Shown here piece by piece: positions 1 to 9,794 of a DNA stretch of 64,000 nt (positions are counted from its first letter, which is position 1; each line of letters begins with the position of its first letter). The DNA is from an uncultured Alphaproteobacteria bacterium. Lineage in GTDB: Bacteria; Pseudomonadota; Alphaproteobacteria; Rhizobiales; Ancalomicrobiaceae. The translations under genes and the position numbers were made by a program. Under the pieces are notes generated by a model. It ran no database searches. It was not told the origin of the DNA and was given only the letters and a program-made list of their open reading frames with translations. The DNA lies in NCBI GenBank assembly GCA_937864925.1, contig CALMFH010000064.1:1-64000 (forward strand). Direction: 5' to 3'.

Positions 1-153
1 GGCGGGCTTCCCGCCGGCGCTGGGCGCGGCGATCACCGTCGGCGCGCCCGGCTTCGGCGCCTGCTGAGCCTAAGCCGCGACCGGCGCGAGCACCAGGACC
101 GCGGCCGCGGCGACGCCGGCGAGGACGCGGCGGGAGAAGAAGTAAGCGGTCAT
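1..153 (-). pseudogene. Exported protein N-terminus interrupted by an in-frame TAG (possible lolA)
   Basis: An ATG at 153-151 has a good ribosome site (GAGGA, 7 bases upstream) and opens a clear signal peptide starting MTAYFFSRRVLAG and ending APVAA. Codon 28 is TAG (bases 72-70). The same frame then continues as AQQAPKPGAPTVIAAP to the window edge, exactly what should follow a signal-peptidase site. In related genomes the gene downstream of ftsK is usually lolA, the periplasmic lipoprotein carrier, whose mature N-terminus is often Ala/Pro/Gln-rich; that identity is inferred from position only. The TAG is one transition from CAG. It could be a real nonsense mutation, a sequencing error or a suppressed codon. 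No good internal restart is visible. Confidence 0.5.
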
Positions 154-265
154 CGTCGGATCCTCGCTGGAGTCTTCGTCGTGGAAGGGTCGACGATTCG
201 CCGGCCCTCCCTGTCTGTTCGGCGGGTGCTACCCCACCATCGTGGCGGAACGGCGATGCCGGCGG

Positions 266-2911
266 TCACTCGCCCTCGCCCACCAGGATCTCGCGTTTGC
301 CGGCATGGTTGGCCGGCCCGACCAGCCCCTCGCGCTCCATCCGCTCGATCAGCGAGGCGGCGCGGTTGTAGCCGATCTGCAGGCGGCGCTGGATGTAGGA
401 GGTCGAGGCCTTGCGATCGCGTAGCACCAGCGCCACCGCCTTGTCGTAGAGATCGGCCGATTCCTCCAGCCCCCCCATCTCGTCGCCGGGAACCGCCTCG
501 TCCTCTTCCGCCGTGATCGCCTCGAGATACTGGGGCGCCCCCTGCTTCTTCAGGTGCGCCACGATCTTCTCCACCTCCTCGTCGGAGATGAAGGGCCCGT
601 GGACACGCTGGATGCGGCCGCCCCCGGCCATGAACAGCATGTCGCCCTGACCGAGCAGTTGCTCGGCCCCCTGTTCGCCGAGGATGGTGCGACTGTCGAT
701 CTTGGAGGTGACCTGGAAGGAGATGCGGGTCGGGAAGTTGGCCTTGATCGTACCTGTGATGACGTCGACCGACGGTCGCTGCGTCGCCATGACGATGTGG
801 ATGCCGGCGGCGCGCGCCATCTGGGCGAGACGTTGGATCGCTCCTTCGATCTCCTTGCCGGCCACCATCATCAGATCTGCCATCTCGTCGACCACGACGA
901 CGATGAAGGGCAGCGGCTCGAGCGCCAGCTCCTCCTGCTCGAAGATCGGCTCGCCGGTGGTGCGGTGGAAGCCGGTCTGTACCTCGCGGGTCAACACCTC
1001 GCCGCGGGCGTTGGCTTCGGCGACGCGGGCGTTGAAGCCGTCGATGTTGCGCACCCCGAGCTTGGACATCTTGCGATAGCGGTCCTCCATCTCGCGCACC
1101 GTCCACTTCAGCGCCACCACCGCCTTCTTCGGGTCGGTGACGACGGGGGTGAGCAGGTGCGGGATGTTGTCGTAGACCGACAGCTCCAGCATCTTCGGGT
1201 CGATCATGATCAGCCGGCACTGCTGTGGCGTCAGCCGGTAGAGCAGCGACACCACCATGGTGTTGATCGCCACCGACTTGCCCGATCCGGTGGTGCCGGC
1301 GACGAGCAGATGCGGCATCCGGGCGAGATCGGCGATGACCGATTCGCCGCCGATGGTCTTGCCCAGGCAGAAAGCGAGCTTGGCCTTGGTGTGCTCGAAG
1401 TCGCGGCTGGAGAGCAACTCGCGCAGATAGACCGTCTCGCGTCGCTGGTTGGGCAGTTCGATGCCGATGACGTTGCGCCCCGGTACCACTGCCACACGCG
1501 CCGAAACCGCGCTCATCGAACGGGCGATGTCGTCGGCCAGCCCGATGACGCGGGAGGACTTCACCCCCGGCGCCGGCTCGAGCTCGTAGAGCGTCACCAC
1601 CGGCCCGGGTCGAACATGGTTGATCTCGCCCTTGATGCCGAAGTCGTCGAGCACGCCTTCGAGCGTGCCGGCGTTGCCCTCGAGGATGTCCTCGGAGAGA
1701 TCGCGGTCCGGCCCCATCCGCTTCGGTTCGGCGAGCAGCGACAACGGTGGAAACTGCCAGCCGCGCGCCGTCTCGACCACGTCGTCGCGCATTCCGACGT
1801 CACGTGCGCCCGGTTTGCCGGGTGTCGGCGGTTTGGCTGCCGGCGTCACCGCGATGCGACGGTCGCCGGCGAGATGAGCCGCCGGACCGCGCGACGACAC
1901 CTGCGGCGCCGCAACCCGCGGCGCCGGAGCCGGCGCGGACGGAGGTGGTGCCGCGAAATCGGCCTCGAACGGCGGCTCGTCGTCCTCCCGGTGCGGGTCC
2001 GGCTGCGGCGCCGGCGGCGGGGCGACCCGGGGCGCGGCCGGACGAGGCGCCGGCGCGAAACCCGGCTCCACCCGTTGGCCGGCCGAACGTGTCCTGAGAC
2101 CGACGCTCGGGCGCGGCGGCTCGTCGACCGCATCGTCGCGATCGGCACCACGCCGGCGCAGCCGATCGAGGAGTCGGCCGAGCGAGAAGCCGTGGCGACG
2201 GGTGTCGAGCATGGAGGAGCGCAGCCCGACGAGCCGCAGCAGGTTGGCGCGCGCCACCATGAAGGCATGGTGGAGATGGGCGAGCGGCATGAAGCCGCCG
2301 CGATCGTCGTCCCAGGTCTCGTCGTCGTCCGCCACTTCGGTCGGATCGGGGCCGACCCAGGTGAGCGCTCGCGCATCGGCATAGACCGCGATGCCGCCGA
2401 AGCCGGCGATCAGGGCGAAACGGACGATCTCGCCCTCGCCGAAGAGCCGTTCGGGCAGGCGGATCAGCATGTCGCCGATCACTCCGCCGAGCCCGACCGG
2501 TAGCGGCCAGCCGGTGGCGAGCGGCAACGCCGCGAATGCGCCGGCGCCGGCGAGCGTGGCGATGGCCCACCACACGGCGAAGCGACGATCGAAGCTGCTC
2601 TCCTGCCCGGAGAGCAGGCGCCAACCGATCACCAGGAACGGCGGCAGCATCGTCGCCGAAGCGAGTCCGAAGAGCTGCATCATGAGGTCGGCGATCGAAG
2701 CCCCGAAGAAACCGAGCGCGTTGTGGGCGGGCGCCCGCGTCGCGTTGGACAGGCTGGGATCGGCCGCCGACCAGGTGGCGAGCGCCGCCGCCACCGCAGC
2801 GAGCCCGGCGATGATGGCGAGCCCGGCCGCACCGCGCAGGTTCCGGGCGAGCAACCGCCGCATGTCCTGAGCGGGAGCCGAACGGGAGGTCACCGAACGT
2901 GCCGAACGCAT
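266..2911 (-). CDS. ftsK: DNA translocase FtsK
   Basis: Septal DNA pump that clears and aligns chromosome termini during division. The 881 residues show four membrane segments (about 27-50, 66-98, 110-135 and 160-180), a Pro/Ala/Arg-rich linker (about 230-400), then the alpha/beta motor with Walker A GTTGSGKS at about 539 and Walker [11 protein letters not shown] at about 672. The C-terminal winged-helix gamma domain (about 815-880) reads KOPS-type sequences. Residues [11 protein letters not shown] are typical of the family. It lies 28 bp downstream of the aminotransferase gene on the same strand, so the two are probably one transcript. The motor is intact and of usual length. Identification is secure. 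Confidence 0.97.
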   Translation of the reverse strand: MRSARSVTSRSAPAQDMRRLLARNLRGAAGLAIIAGLAAVAAALATWSAADPSLSNATRAPAHNALGFFGASIADLMMQLFGLASATMLPPFLVIGWRLLSGQESSFDRRFAVWWAIATLAGAGAFAALPLATGWPLPVGLGGVIGDMLIRLPERLFGEGEIVRFALIAGFGGIAVYADARALTWVGPDPTEVADDDETWDDDRGGFMPLAHLHHAFMVARANLLRLVGLRSSMLDTRRHGFSLGRLLDRLRRRGADRDDAVDEPPRPSVGLRTRSAGQRVEPGFAPAPRPAAPRVAPPPAPQPDPHREDDEPPFEADFAAPPPSAPAPAPRVAAPQVSSRGPAAHLAGDRRIAVTPAAKPPTPGKPGARDVGMRDDVVETARGWQFPPLSLLAEPKRMGPDRDLSEDILEGNAGTLEGVLDDFGIKGEINHVRPGPVVTLYELEPAPGVKSSRVIGLADDIARSMSAVSARVAVVPGRNVIGIELPNQRRETVYLRELLSSRDFEHTKAKLAFCLGKTIGGESVIADLARMPHLLVAGTTGSGKSVAINTMVVSLLYRLTPQQCRLIMIDPKMLELSVYDNIPHLLTPVVTDPKKAVVALKWTVREMEDRYRKMSKLGVRNIDGFNARVAEANARGEVLTREVQTGFHRTTGEPIFEQEELALEPLPFIVVVVDEMADLMMVAGKEIEGAIQRLAQMARAAGIHIVMATQRPSVDVITGTIKANFPTRISFQVTSKIDSRTILGEQGAEQLLGQGDMLFMAGGGRIQRVHGPFISDEEVEKIVAHLKKQGAPQYLEAITAEEDEAVPGDEMGGLEESADLYDKAVALVLRDRKASTSYIQRRLQIGYNRAASLIERMEREGLVGPANHAGKREILVGEGE

Positions 2912-2939
2912 GAGGGAGCGTCCCTTTTCTGTTTCGGTC

Positions 2940-4169
2940 TCAGCCGAGGGTTTCGACGATGCGGCCGAGCGCTTCTTCCGTCAGCGCCGGTGATTCGACC
3001 ATGGCGACCCTGAGATAGGCCCCGCCGGGATCGTGTCCGTCGGTGGACGGCCCGCAGAGATAGGCGCCGGGCACGGTGCGCACCCCCGCCTCCCGCCACA
3101 GCCGTACCGCCACCGCCACACCACCGCCGAACGCCGACACGTCGAGCCACAGGAAGAAGCCGCCGGGCGGCGTGGCGTAGCCGTAGCGCGCGCCGAGGAT
3201 GCGCGTCGCCAGATCGAACTTGGCGTCGTAGAGCCGGCGGTTCTCGATCACATGGGCCTCGTCGCCGAAGGCCGCCACCGCCACCGCTTGCACCGGTCCC
3301 GGCACCTGAGGCGCCGCCATGTTGCGGAACCCCACCCAGGTCCGCAGGAACTCCGGGTCGCCGGCGGCGAAGCCGCAGCGCAGCCCCGGCAGGTTCGATC
3401 GCTTCGACAGCGAATTGAAGGTCACCACACGGGCGAGCCCGGCGCCGAGATCGTGCGCCGCCGCGAGCACGCCGACCGGCGCGGCGTCACCGCGGTAGAT
3501 CTCCGAGTAGCACTCGTCGGCGAACAGCATGAAGTCGTACGCCCGTGCGATCTCGATCACCCGCCGCCAGGCGGCCCGGCTCGCCACCGCGCCCTGCGGA
3601 TTGGCGGGTGAGGCGTAGTAGAGCGCCACCGCCCGTGCCAGAAGGTCGGCGGGAAGCGCATCGAGATCGGGCAGGAAACCGGTTTCTCGGCCGGCGTCGA
3701 TCAGCACCGGCTCGCAACCCGCCGCCACCGCGCCGGCGGCATAGGCCTGGTAGAACGGATTGGGCAGCAGAATCACCGGGCGCATCGTCGCCTTGGTCGA
3801 CCGCCGCTTCGCCTCCAACGCGGCGAAGAACAGGCCCTCGCGCGAACCGTTGAGCGGCAGTACGCCGTGTTCCGGGTCGACCGCCCCGGTGAGCCCGTGG
3901 CGCCGATCGAGCCAACCCGCCACCGCTCGGCGGAAGCCGTCGCTGCCCTTGATCGCCGGATAGCGGCCGAACCCTTCGATCTCGCGGGCGAGTACCGGTC
4001 CGACGAAGCCGGGGACCGGATGGCGCGGCTCACCGACCGTCAGATTGATCGGCGCGCGTCCCGGGTCGATCGGCGCCAACAGGTCGGCGAGCCGTTGGAA
4101 CGGTGACACGAAGGCCGTCGGCGCCGCCTCGGCGGCCGGGTTCGGAGAAGGGTTGGACGATACGGTCAT
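2940..4169 (-). CDS. PLP-dependent class I/II aminotransferase
   Basis: Cytoplasmic fold-type I aminotransferase of 409 residues. The N-terminal [12 protein letters not shown] stretch, the cofactor-binding SPANPQGAV loop, the [11 protein letters not shown] block and the lysine motif [17 protein letters not shown] (Schiff-base Lys in SLSK) are all present. The closest named type I would suggest is the DapC-like N-succinyl-diaminopimelate aminotransferase of lysine and peptidoglycan synthesis, but substrate cannot be read from sequence, so no symbol is given. It precedes ftsK by 28 bp. A CtrA-type site lies about 47 bp upstream of the ATG. Confidence 0.88.
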   Translation of the reverse strand: MTVSSNPSPNPAAEAAPTAFVSPFQRLADLLAPIDPGRAPINLTVGEPRHPVPGFVGPVLAREIEGFGRYPAIKGSDGFRRAVAGWLDRRHGLTGAVDPEHGVLPLNGSREGLFFAALEAKRRSTKATMRPVILLPNPFYQAYAAGAVAAGCEPVLIDAGRETGFLPDLDALPADLLARAVALYYASPANPQGAVASRAAWRRVIEIARAYDFMLFADECYSEIYRGDAAPVGVLAAAHDLGAGLARVVTFNSLSKRSNLPGLRCGFAAGDPEFLRTWVGFRNMAAPQVPGPVQAVAVAAFGDEAHVIENRRLYDAKFDLATRILGARYGYATPPGGFFLWLDVSAFGGGVAVAVRLWREAGVRTVPGAYLCGPSTDGHDPGGAYLRVAMVESPALTEEALGRIVETLG

Positions 4170-4215
4170 GGCACTCGGGTCGCGGGTTGTCGGTCCCGAG
4201 CCTAGAGGGCGACGG

Positions 4216-4231
4216 TTAAGGCCCTGTTAAC
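4216..4231. promoter_or_regulatory. CtrA-type binding site TTAA-N7-TTAA
   Basis: Reads TTAA GGCCCTG TTAAC, a perfect match to the full CtrA consensus TTAA-N7-TTAA(C). It lies 47 bp upstream of the aminotransferase ATG, where a response regulator could act on the aminotransferase-ftsK transcript. It is the only perfect full site I noticed in the intergenic regions. Binding itself is inferred. Confidence 0.55.
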
Positions 4232-4279
4232 CAAGCGACGCTGCTGCCCTCTCGATCACCCGCTCGCCCGCCGTCGCCG

Positions 4280-4314
4280 AAAAGAAGACCCCGAACGGCG
4301 GACCGTCCGGGGTC
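4280..4314 (-). terminator. Rho-independent terminator after amtB
   Basis: On the minus strand a 12-bp stem (GACCCCGGACGG paired with CCGTTCGGGGTC, one mismatch) is followed by a T-rich run, TTCTTTT. It lies just past the amtB stop. A second GC-rich stem without a T-run, about 4336-4361, sits closer to the stop codon. Confidence 0.75.
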
Positions 4315-4371
4315 GTGAAGTCAGGGAGGATGCGGAAGGGGCCGGCGATGAACCGTCGGCCCCGATTCGTG

Positions 4372-5940
4372 TCAGTTGTAGGCGCGCTCGCCGTGGGTCG
4401 AGATGTCGAGACCCTCGCGCTCGGCCTGCTCGCTGACGCGGACACCGAAGATCGCCTTGATGATGATCAGCGCGACGAGCGAGACGACGCCCGAGACCAC
4501 CACCGAGGTGCAGACCGCCCACAGCTGAGCGACGACCTGGTCGCCGAGGACGTAGGGCACCATCGTCGTCGTCGCGTCGACTGCGGCGTAGTTGGTGACG
4601 CCGACGCCACCGAGAGCCGGGTTGACGAAGACGCCGGTCAGGAGGGCACCGACGATACCGCCGACACCGTGCACGCCGAAGACGTCCAAGCTGTCGTCGT
4701 ACTTGAACAGGCCCTTGAGCCAGGTGACGGCCCAGAAGCAGATCACACCGGCGGCGATGCCGATGGCGATGGCACCCATCGGGCCGGCGAAGCCCGAGGC
4801 CGGGGTGACGGCGACGAGACCGGCGACCGCACCGGAGACACCACCCAGCGCCGAGGCATGACCGCGAGCCAGCCACTCCACGAAGGTCCAGGCCAGAGCC
4901 GCAGCGGCGGTGGCGACGATCGTGTTGAGGAAGGCGAGGCCGGTCAGGCCGTTGGCCTCGAGGTTGGAGCCGGCGTTGAAGCCGAACCAGCCGACCCACA
5001 GCAGGCAGGCGCCGATGACGGTGAGCGGCAGGTTGTGCGGCGCCATGTTGTCCTTGCCGAGGCCGACGCGCGGCCCGAGGACGATCGCGGCGACGAGGCC
5101 CGCGATACCGGCGTTGATGTGCACCACGGTGCCGCCGGCGAAGTCGAGCGCGCTCTTGGCCCACAGGAAACCGCCGGTCGCGGTGACCGCGGCGCCGAAC
5201 TCGTCGAGCACGGTCTGGATCTTGGCCTTGTCCTCACCCGCCGCGGCGAGCGCTTCGAGGAACTTCTTGGCCGATTCCTCACCGATCGCCGCCTTGAGGG
5301 TGTCGAGGTTGGCGGCCGACAGGGTGAAGGCGTCGGGGCCGGCCCAGAACCACACCATGTGGGCGATCGGCAGGTAGGAGAAGGTGAACCAGATGGCCAG
5401 GAACAACAGCACCGCACCGAACTTCATGCGCTCGGCGAAGGCGCCGACGATGAGGGCCGGGGTGATGGCGGCGAAGGTCAGCTGGAAGATGACGTAGACG
5501 ATCTCCGGAATGACCACGCCCTTGGAGAAGGTCGCGGCGTTGGCGAAGGTCATGCCGGCGGTGCCGTCGGGGGTCAGGACACCCTTCAGGAACAGCTTGT
5601 CGAAGCCGCCGATGAAGGGGTTCAGCCCTTCCGAGGCATTGGCGGTGAAGGCCAGCGAATAGCCGTAGACCACCCACAGGATGGCGATCAGCGAGAAACC
5701 GGCGAACACCTGCATCAGCACCGACAGCACGTTCTTGGAGCGGACGAGACCGCCGTAGAACAGCGCCAGACCGGGGATGGTCATGAGGATGACGAGGGCG
5801 GTGGACACGAGCATCCACGAGGTGTCGCCCTTGTTGGGCTCCGGACCGGCGGCGAAAGCCGACGCGGCGGTGAGGGCATAGAGGCCCGCCGCCAAGGAGG
5901 CGGTACGAGCGCCTCGAAGGATGGAGAGATCGAACTTCAT
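4372..5940 (-). CDS. amtB: Ammonium transporter AmtB with enlarged periplasmic loop
   Basis: Inner-membrane ammonium channel of the Amt/Rh family. The 522 residues begin with a signal peptide ending ASAFA at 30. The family blocks ALFYGGLVRSKN (about 59), DFAGGTVVHINAG (first pore His about 274), GWFGFNAGS and VFGVHGVGGIVG (second pore His about 425) are all present, so the twin-His pore is intact. The protein is longer than the usual 400-470 because about 55 residues (about 201-258), rich in Ala, Glu and Lys, are inserted between TM4 and TM5, a loop that faces the periplasm in AmtB. It lies 24 bp after glnK, the usual pair; GlnK blocks Amt channels when nitrogen is plentiful. Confidence 0.96.
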   Translation of the reverse strand: MKFDLSILRGARTASLAAGLYALTAASAFAAGPEPNKGDTSWMLVSTALVILMTIPGLALFYGGLVRSKNVLSVLMQVFAGFSLIAILWVVYGYSLAFTANASEGLNPFIGGFDKLFLKGVLTPDGTAGMTFANAATFSKGVVIPEIVYVIFQLTFAAITPALIVGAFAERMKFGAVLLFLAIWFTFSYLPIAHMVWFWAGPDAFTLSAANLDTLKAAIGEESAKKFLEALAAAGEDKAKIQTVLDEFGAAVTATGGFLWAKSALDFAGGTVVHINAGIAGLVAAIVLGPRVGLGKDNMAPHNLPLTVIGACLLWVGWFGFNAGSNLEANGLTGLAFLNTIVATAAAALAWTFVEWLARGHASALGGVSGAVAGLVAVTPASGFAGPMGAIAIGIAAGVICFWAVTWLKGLFKYDDSLDVFGVHGVGGIVGALLTGVFVNPALGGVGVTNYAAVDATTTMVPYVLGDQVVAQLWAVCTSVVVSGVVSLVALIIIKAIFGVRVSEQAEREGLDISTHGERAYN

Positions 5941-5964
5941 GTCTTGGTCACTCCCGCGAGGAAC

Positions 5965-6522
<558 letters not shown>

Positions 6523-6691
6523 TCACGATTCGTCCCCCACGCCGCGATTCGGCCCCGATTCCTGCCCCGATTTTAGGCAGACGCGCGATCCGGCGGCGAC
6601 GCGCCGGCGCGCCGCTCGGCGACCGGAAGCGCCGACCGGCGGCCGAATCGCTCCGGCTTCTTACGAGAGGACCGGCGGCAGGTTGTCGCGG

Positions 6692-7555
6692 TCAGGCCTT
6701 CGAGCGCGCCCGTCGAATCAGGCCTTCCTGGGCGGTCGAGACCACCAGCCGGCCGTCCGGGGTGTAGAGCGAGCCACGGCAGAAGCCGCGCCCGCCGCCG
6801 GTGTAGGGGCTGTCCTGGGCGTAGAGCAGCCACTCGTCGACCCGGAACGGGGCGTGGAACCACATGGCGTGGTCGAGGCTGGCGAGCTGCAGCTCCTTGT
6901 CGAACACGGAGCGACCGTGGGCGAAGAGAGCGGTGTCGAGCAGCGTGAAATCGGAGGTGTAGGCGAGCACCGCCGCGTGTACCGCCGGATCATCGGGCAG
7001 CGGCCCGGAGGAGCGCACCCACACCTGCTGGTTCGGCTCGCCCCGATGTCGGCTGAGATAATGGGCGAAATCGACCGGACGCATCTCGATCGGCCGTTCA
7101 CGTTCCCAGTAGTGGCGGACGTTGGGCGGCGCCTTTTCCAGGAATTTCTCCTTGAGCTCCGCCTCCCCCGGCAGCCCGTCCGGCGACACGGTCTCCGGCA
7201 TCGGCATCTGGTGTTCGAAGCCGTCCTCGCGACGGTGGAAGGAAGCCTCCATCGAGAAGATCGCGGCGCCGTGCTGGATGCCGCGAACCCGCCGCGTGGT
7301 GAAGGAACCGCCATCGCGAATCCGATCGACCTCGTAGATGATCGGCACCGACGGATCGCCCGGCCGCATGAAGTAGCCGTGCAGCGAATGTACCGGCCGA
7401 TCCGTCACCGTACGTGTCGCCGCCACCAGCGCCTGGGCGATCACCTGCCCGCCGAAAACCCGCTGCCAGCCGGCCTGAGGACTGCGACCGCGGAAGAGAT
7501 CGACTTCGAGTCTCTCGAGATCGAGGATCTGCAACAACTGGGCGACGGCCGACAT
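6692..7555 (-). CDS. tesB: Acyl-CoA thioesterase II
   Basis: Hydrolyses medium- and long-chain acyl-CoA to free acid and CoA in the cytoplasm. At 287 residues it is the normal double-hotdog length. The N-terminal FRGRSPQAGWQRVFGGQV and the C-terminal SLDHAMWFHAPFR and TAQEGLIR blocks match TesB, including the catalytic Asp (in SLDHAMW) and Gln (in TAQEG). It is divergent from the UbiH-family gene. Its 3' end adjoins the glnK upstream region. Confidence 0.93.
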   Translation of the reverse strand: MSAVAQLLQILDLERLEVDLFRGRSPQAGWQRVFGGQVIAQALVAATRTVTDRPVHSLHGYFMRPGDPSVPIIYEVDRIRDGGSFTTRRVRGIQHGAAIFSMEASFHRREDGFEHQMPMPETVSPDGLPGEAELKEKFLEKAPPNVRHYWERERPIEMRPVDFAHYLSRHRGEPNQQVWVRSSGPLPDDPAVHAAVLAYTSDFTLLDTALFAHGRSVFDKELQLASLDHAMWFHAPFRVDEWLLYAQDSPYTGGGRGFCRGSLYTPDGRLVVSTAQEGLIRRARSKA

Positions 7556-7734
7556 GGGCGAGTCCCGAAATCAGGTGGACGAATAGGGAAGATCCCTGCC
7601 GCAACCTGCGCCGACCGGGACGGCGCCGTCAAGCCGGACGGCGCAGCGCTCGGTGGCCTTCGCCGCCGACCCGGTCTATGAGTGGAACGATCGGTCACGC
7701 CGCCGCGGACCGCCGAAGCGAGGGATCGAGGCTC

Positions 7735-8967
7735 ATGTCGCGTCAGTTCGATGTCGTCGTCGCCGGTGGCGGCCATGTCGGCGCTTCCCTCGCACTCGCT
7801 CTGAAGCAGGCCGATCCGCGCGTATCGGTCTCCGTGGTCGATCCGACCCCGTCGGTGGCCGGCCCCGATGCCCGTGCCTCGGCGATCGCCGCAGCGGCGC
7901 GCCGAATGCTCGAACGACTCGGCGTCTGGGGCACGATCGCCCCCCACGCCCAGCCGATCGTCGACATGATCGTCACCGATTCGCGCCTCGACGACGCGGT
8001 CCGGCCGGTGTTCCTCACCTTCGACGGGGCCCTGTCGACCGGCGAGCCCTTCGCCCACATGGTGCCGAATTCGGTGATGGTCGATGCCCTCCTGGCCGCC
8101 GCCCGTGACCTCGGTGTCGCGGTGCTGATGCCCGAGCGAGTCGTCGGTTTCGACGTCGGCGACACCCGCGTCGACATCCGTCTCGGCTCCGGCGAGACCC
8201 TCGCCGCCGGCCTCCTCGTCGCCGCCGACGGGGTACGCTCGAAATTGCGCGACCTCGCCGGCATCGGCGTGGTGCGCTGGGACTACGGCCAGTCCGGCAT
8301 CGTCACCACCGTCGCTCACGAACGCCCGCACGGCGGCCGCGCCGAGGAGCATTTCCTGCCCTCCGGCCCCTTCGCCATCCTGCCGCTCATCGACGATGCG
8401 GCGGGCCGCCATCGCTCCTCCTTGGTGTGGAGCGAGAAGACCGCCACCGCCGACCGTCTGGTGCAGGGTGACGACTTCACCTTCGGCCTCGAACTCGAGC
8501 GCCGCTTCGGTCGTCATCTCGGCGGGCTCGAACCGCTGGCACGGCCGAAGGCCTTCCCGCTCGGTCTGACGCTCGCCCGAGACTTCGTCCGCCCGCGCTT
8601 CGCTCTGGTCGGCGACGCGGCCCACGGCATCCACCCGATCGCCGGCCAGGGCCTCAACATGGGCTTCCGCGACGTCGCCGCCCTCGCCGAGGTGATCGTC
8701 GAAGCCCGTCGCATCGGTCTCGATCCGGGTCGCATCGACGTGCTCGAACGTTACCAGCGCTGGCGCCGGTTCGACGCGGTCGAGATGGGCATCGTCACCG
8801 ACGTGCTCAACCGCCTCTTTTCCAACGACCTCGGCCCGCTGCGGGCGCTGCGCGACTTCGGCCTCGGCGTCGTCGACCGCCTCGCCGGCCTCAAGGCGCG
8901 CTTCATCGGCGAAGCCGCCGGGATCGGTGGTTCGATCCCGCGCCTGCTGCGCGGCGAAGCGATCTGA
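7735..8967 (+). CDS. UbiH/COQ6-family FAD-dependent hydroxylase
   Basis: Class A flavoprotein monooxygenase of 410 residues, the type that hydroxylates the ubiquinone ring. The FAD-binding VVAGGGHVGASLALAL is at the N-terminus, the mid-protein DG motif reads AADGVRSKLR, and GDAAHGIHPIAGQGLNMGFRDV binds the FAD ribityl/pyrophosphate. Which ring carbon it acts on (UbiH, UbiF, UbiI or a broad UbiL/UbiM type) cannot be read from sequence. The ATG at 7735 is chosen because the Rossmann motif starts seven residues later; the open frame further upstream is not protein-like. Confidence 0.92.
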   Translation: MSRQFDVVVAGGGHVGASLALALKQADPRVSVSVVDPTPSVAGPDARASAIAAAARRMLERLGVWGTIAPHAQPIVDMIVTDSRLDDAVRPVFLTFDGALSTGEPFAHMVPNSVMVDALLAAARDLGVAVLMPERVVGFDVGDTRVDIRLGSGETLAAGLLVAADGVRSKLRDLAGIGVVRWDYGQSGIVTTVAHERPHGGRAEEHFLPSGPFAILPLIDDAAGRHRSSLVWSEKTATADRLVQGDDFTFGLELERRFGRHLGGLEPLARPKAFPLGLTLARDFVRPRFALVGDAAHGIHPIAGQGLNMGFRDVAALAEVIVEARRIGLDPGRIDVLERYQRWRRFDAVEMGIVTDVLNRLFSNDLGPLRALRDFGLGVVDRLAGLKARFIGEAAGIGGSIPRLLRGEAI

Positions 8968-9128
8968 CGCCGACCGCCGCCGCAAACCTGGCTGAACGGC
9001 CGATTAACGTCGATCTCAGCGACGGTTCACGGCGGACCCTGCACCATCGCGTCATCGAATACGGGGACGAAGGCGCTGCCGCCCGTCACCTCGATCCGAC
9101 GTTCCGCCTCGAGAGGAGGGTGTACCCC

Positions 9129-9548
9129 ATGTGGAAGAAGACGCTCCTTGCCCTCGCCACCGTCGCCGCGCTCGCCGGCTTCGGGACGATCGCCGACACC
9201 GCACCCGCCGCCGCGCAGGGCATGCACCGGCCGCTGCCGCCGCGGATGCACGCCGCGGCGCCGCGCTTCGCCCCGATGCACGCCGGCCCCCGCCAACTCG
9301 CCCCGCGCCACATCGCCCCGCGGTACGCCGGGATGCCCGGCCCGCGGCCGGCGTTCCGTCACGGCCCGCCGCATCGCCGGCATTGGCGCGGCGAGGGTTG
9401 GTACACCCCCGGCCTCCTCGTCTACCCGCCGGGCATCTACGCCTACGACGACGGCTACACCACCTGCCGGATCGTGCGGAAGCGTGTCCGCATCGAAACC
9501 GACTACGGATGGCGCTGGGGTTGGCGGAAGGTGCGCCGGTGCGTCTGA
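9129..9548 (+). CDS. Small exported His/Met/Pro-rich protein
   Basis: A 139-residue protein with a clear signal peptide, MWKKTLLALATVAALAGFG to about TAPAAAQG (residue 29). The mature part to about residue 88 is built of Pro, His, Arg and Met, with repeats of the form APRH/APRF/AGPR and many HxxM or MH pairs. A short structured tail follows (GWYTPGLLVYPPGIYAYDDG) with two Cys in TTCRIV and RRCV. AGGAGG ends 9 bases before the ATG, which decides this start over an upstream GTG. No known family recognised. The His/Met content would suit periplasmic metal binding, but that is inference. Confidence 0.72.
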   Translation: MWKKTLLALATVAALAGFGTIADTAPAAAQGMHRPLPPRMHAAAPRFAPMHAGPRQLAPRHIAPRYAGMPGPRPAFRHGPPHRRHWRGEGWYTPGLLVYPPGIYAYDDGYTTCRIVRKRVRIETDYGWRWGWRKVRRCV

Positions 9549-9554
9549 TACCGA

Positions 9555-9591
9555 GTTCACGGAGTTTCGACCCGTTCGAAACTTCGTGAAC
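9555..9591. repeat. Inverted repeat 1 of a related pair (16-bp arms)
   Basis: Arms GTTCACGGAGTTTCGA and TCGAAACTTCGTGAAC surround a 5-base loop; the only imperfection is one G:T pair. It begins 7 bases after the stop of the His/Met-rich gene, so it may help end its transcript, though no T-run follows. Confidence 0.85.
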
Positions 9592-9632
9592 GAAGGCGAG
9601 CCCGAACGGACGTCGGCCGGTCGGGCCGTAAC

Positions 9633-9668
9633 GCTCATGAAATTCGGACGAGTCCGAATTTCATGAGC
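9633..9668. repeat. Inverted repeat 2: 36-bp perfect palindrome
   Basis: Arms GCTCATGAAATTCGGAC and GTCCGAATTTCATGAGC pair perfectly over 17 bp around a 2-base centre. The arm resembles that of the neighbouring repeat (TCGAAACTTCGTGAAC versus CCGAATTTCATGAGC, about 12 shared positions with one gap), so the two look like diverged copies of one element. They lie between convergent genes. Confidence 0.9.
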
Positions 9669-9715
9669 CCAGAATGATACCGCGGTGCCGGTGTCGTCGA
9701 CGACCGGAAGACACG

Positions 9716-9746
9716 ACGGCCGCCCGATGGGCGGCCGTTCGCTTTC
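9716..9746 (+). terminator. GC-rich hairpin between convergent genes
   Basis: A perfect 10-bp stem, ACGGCCGCCC with GGGCGGCCGT, has a 3-base loop and is followed by TCGCTTTC. The T-run is weak. It probably ends transcription from the plus strand and could also serve the converging ccmG transcript. Confidence 0.55.
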
Positions 9747-9794
9747 GGAGCTTCGGTCCTCGGGTCCGACGGAACCGACCGGAGGTTCACCCGA

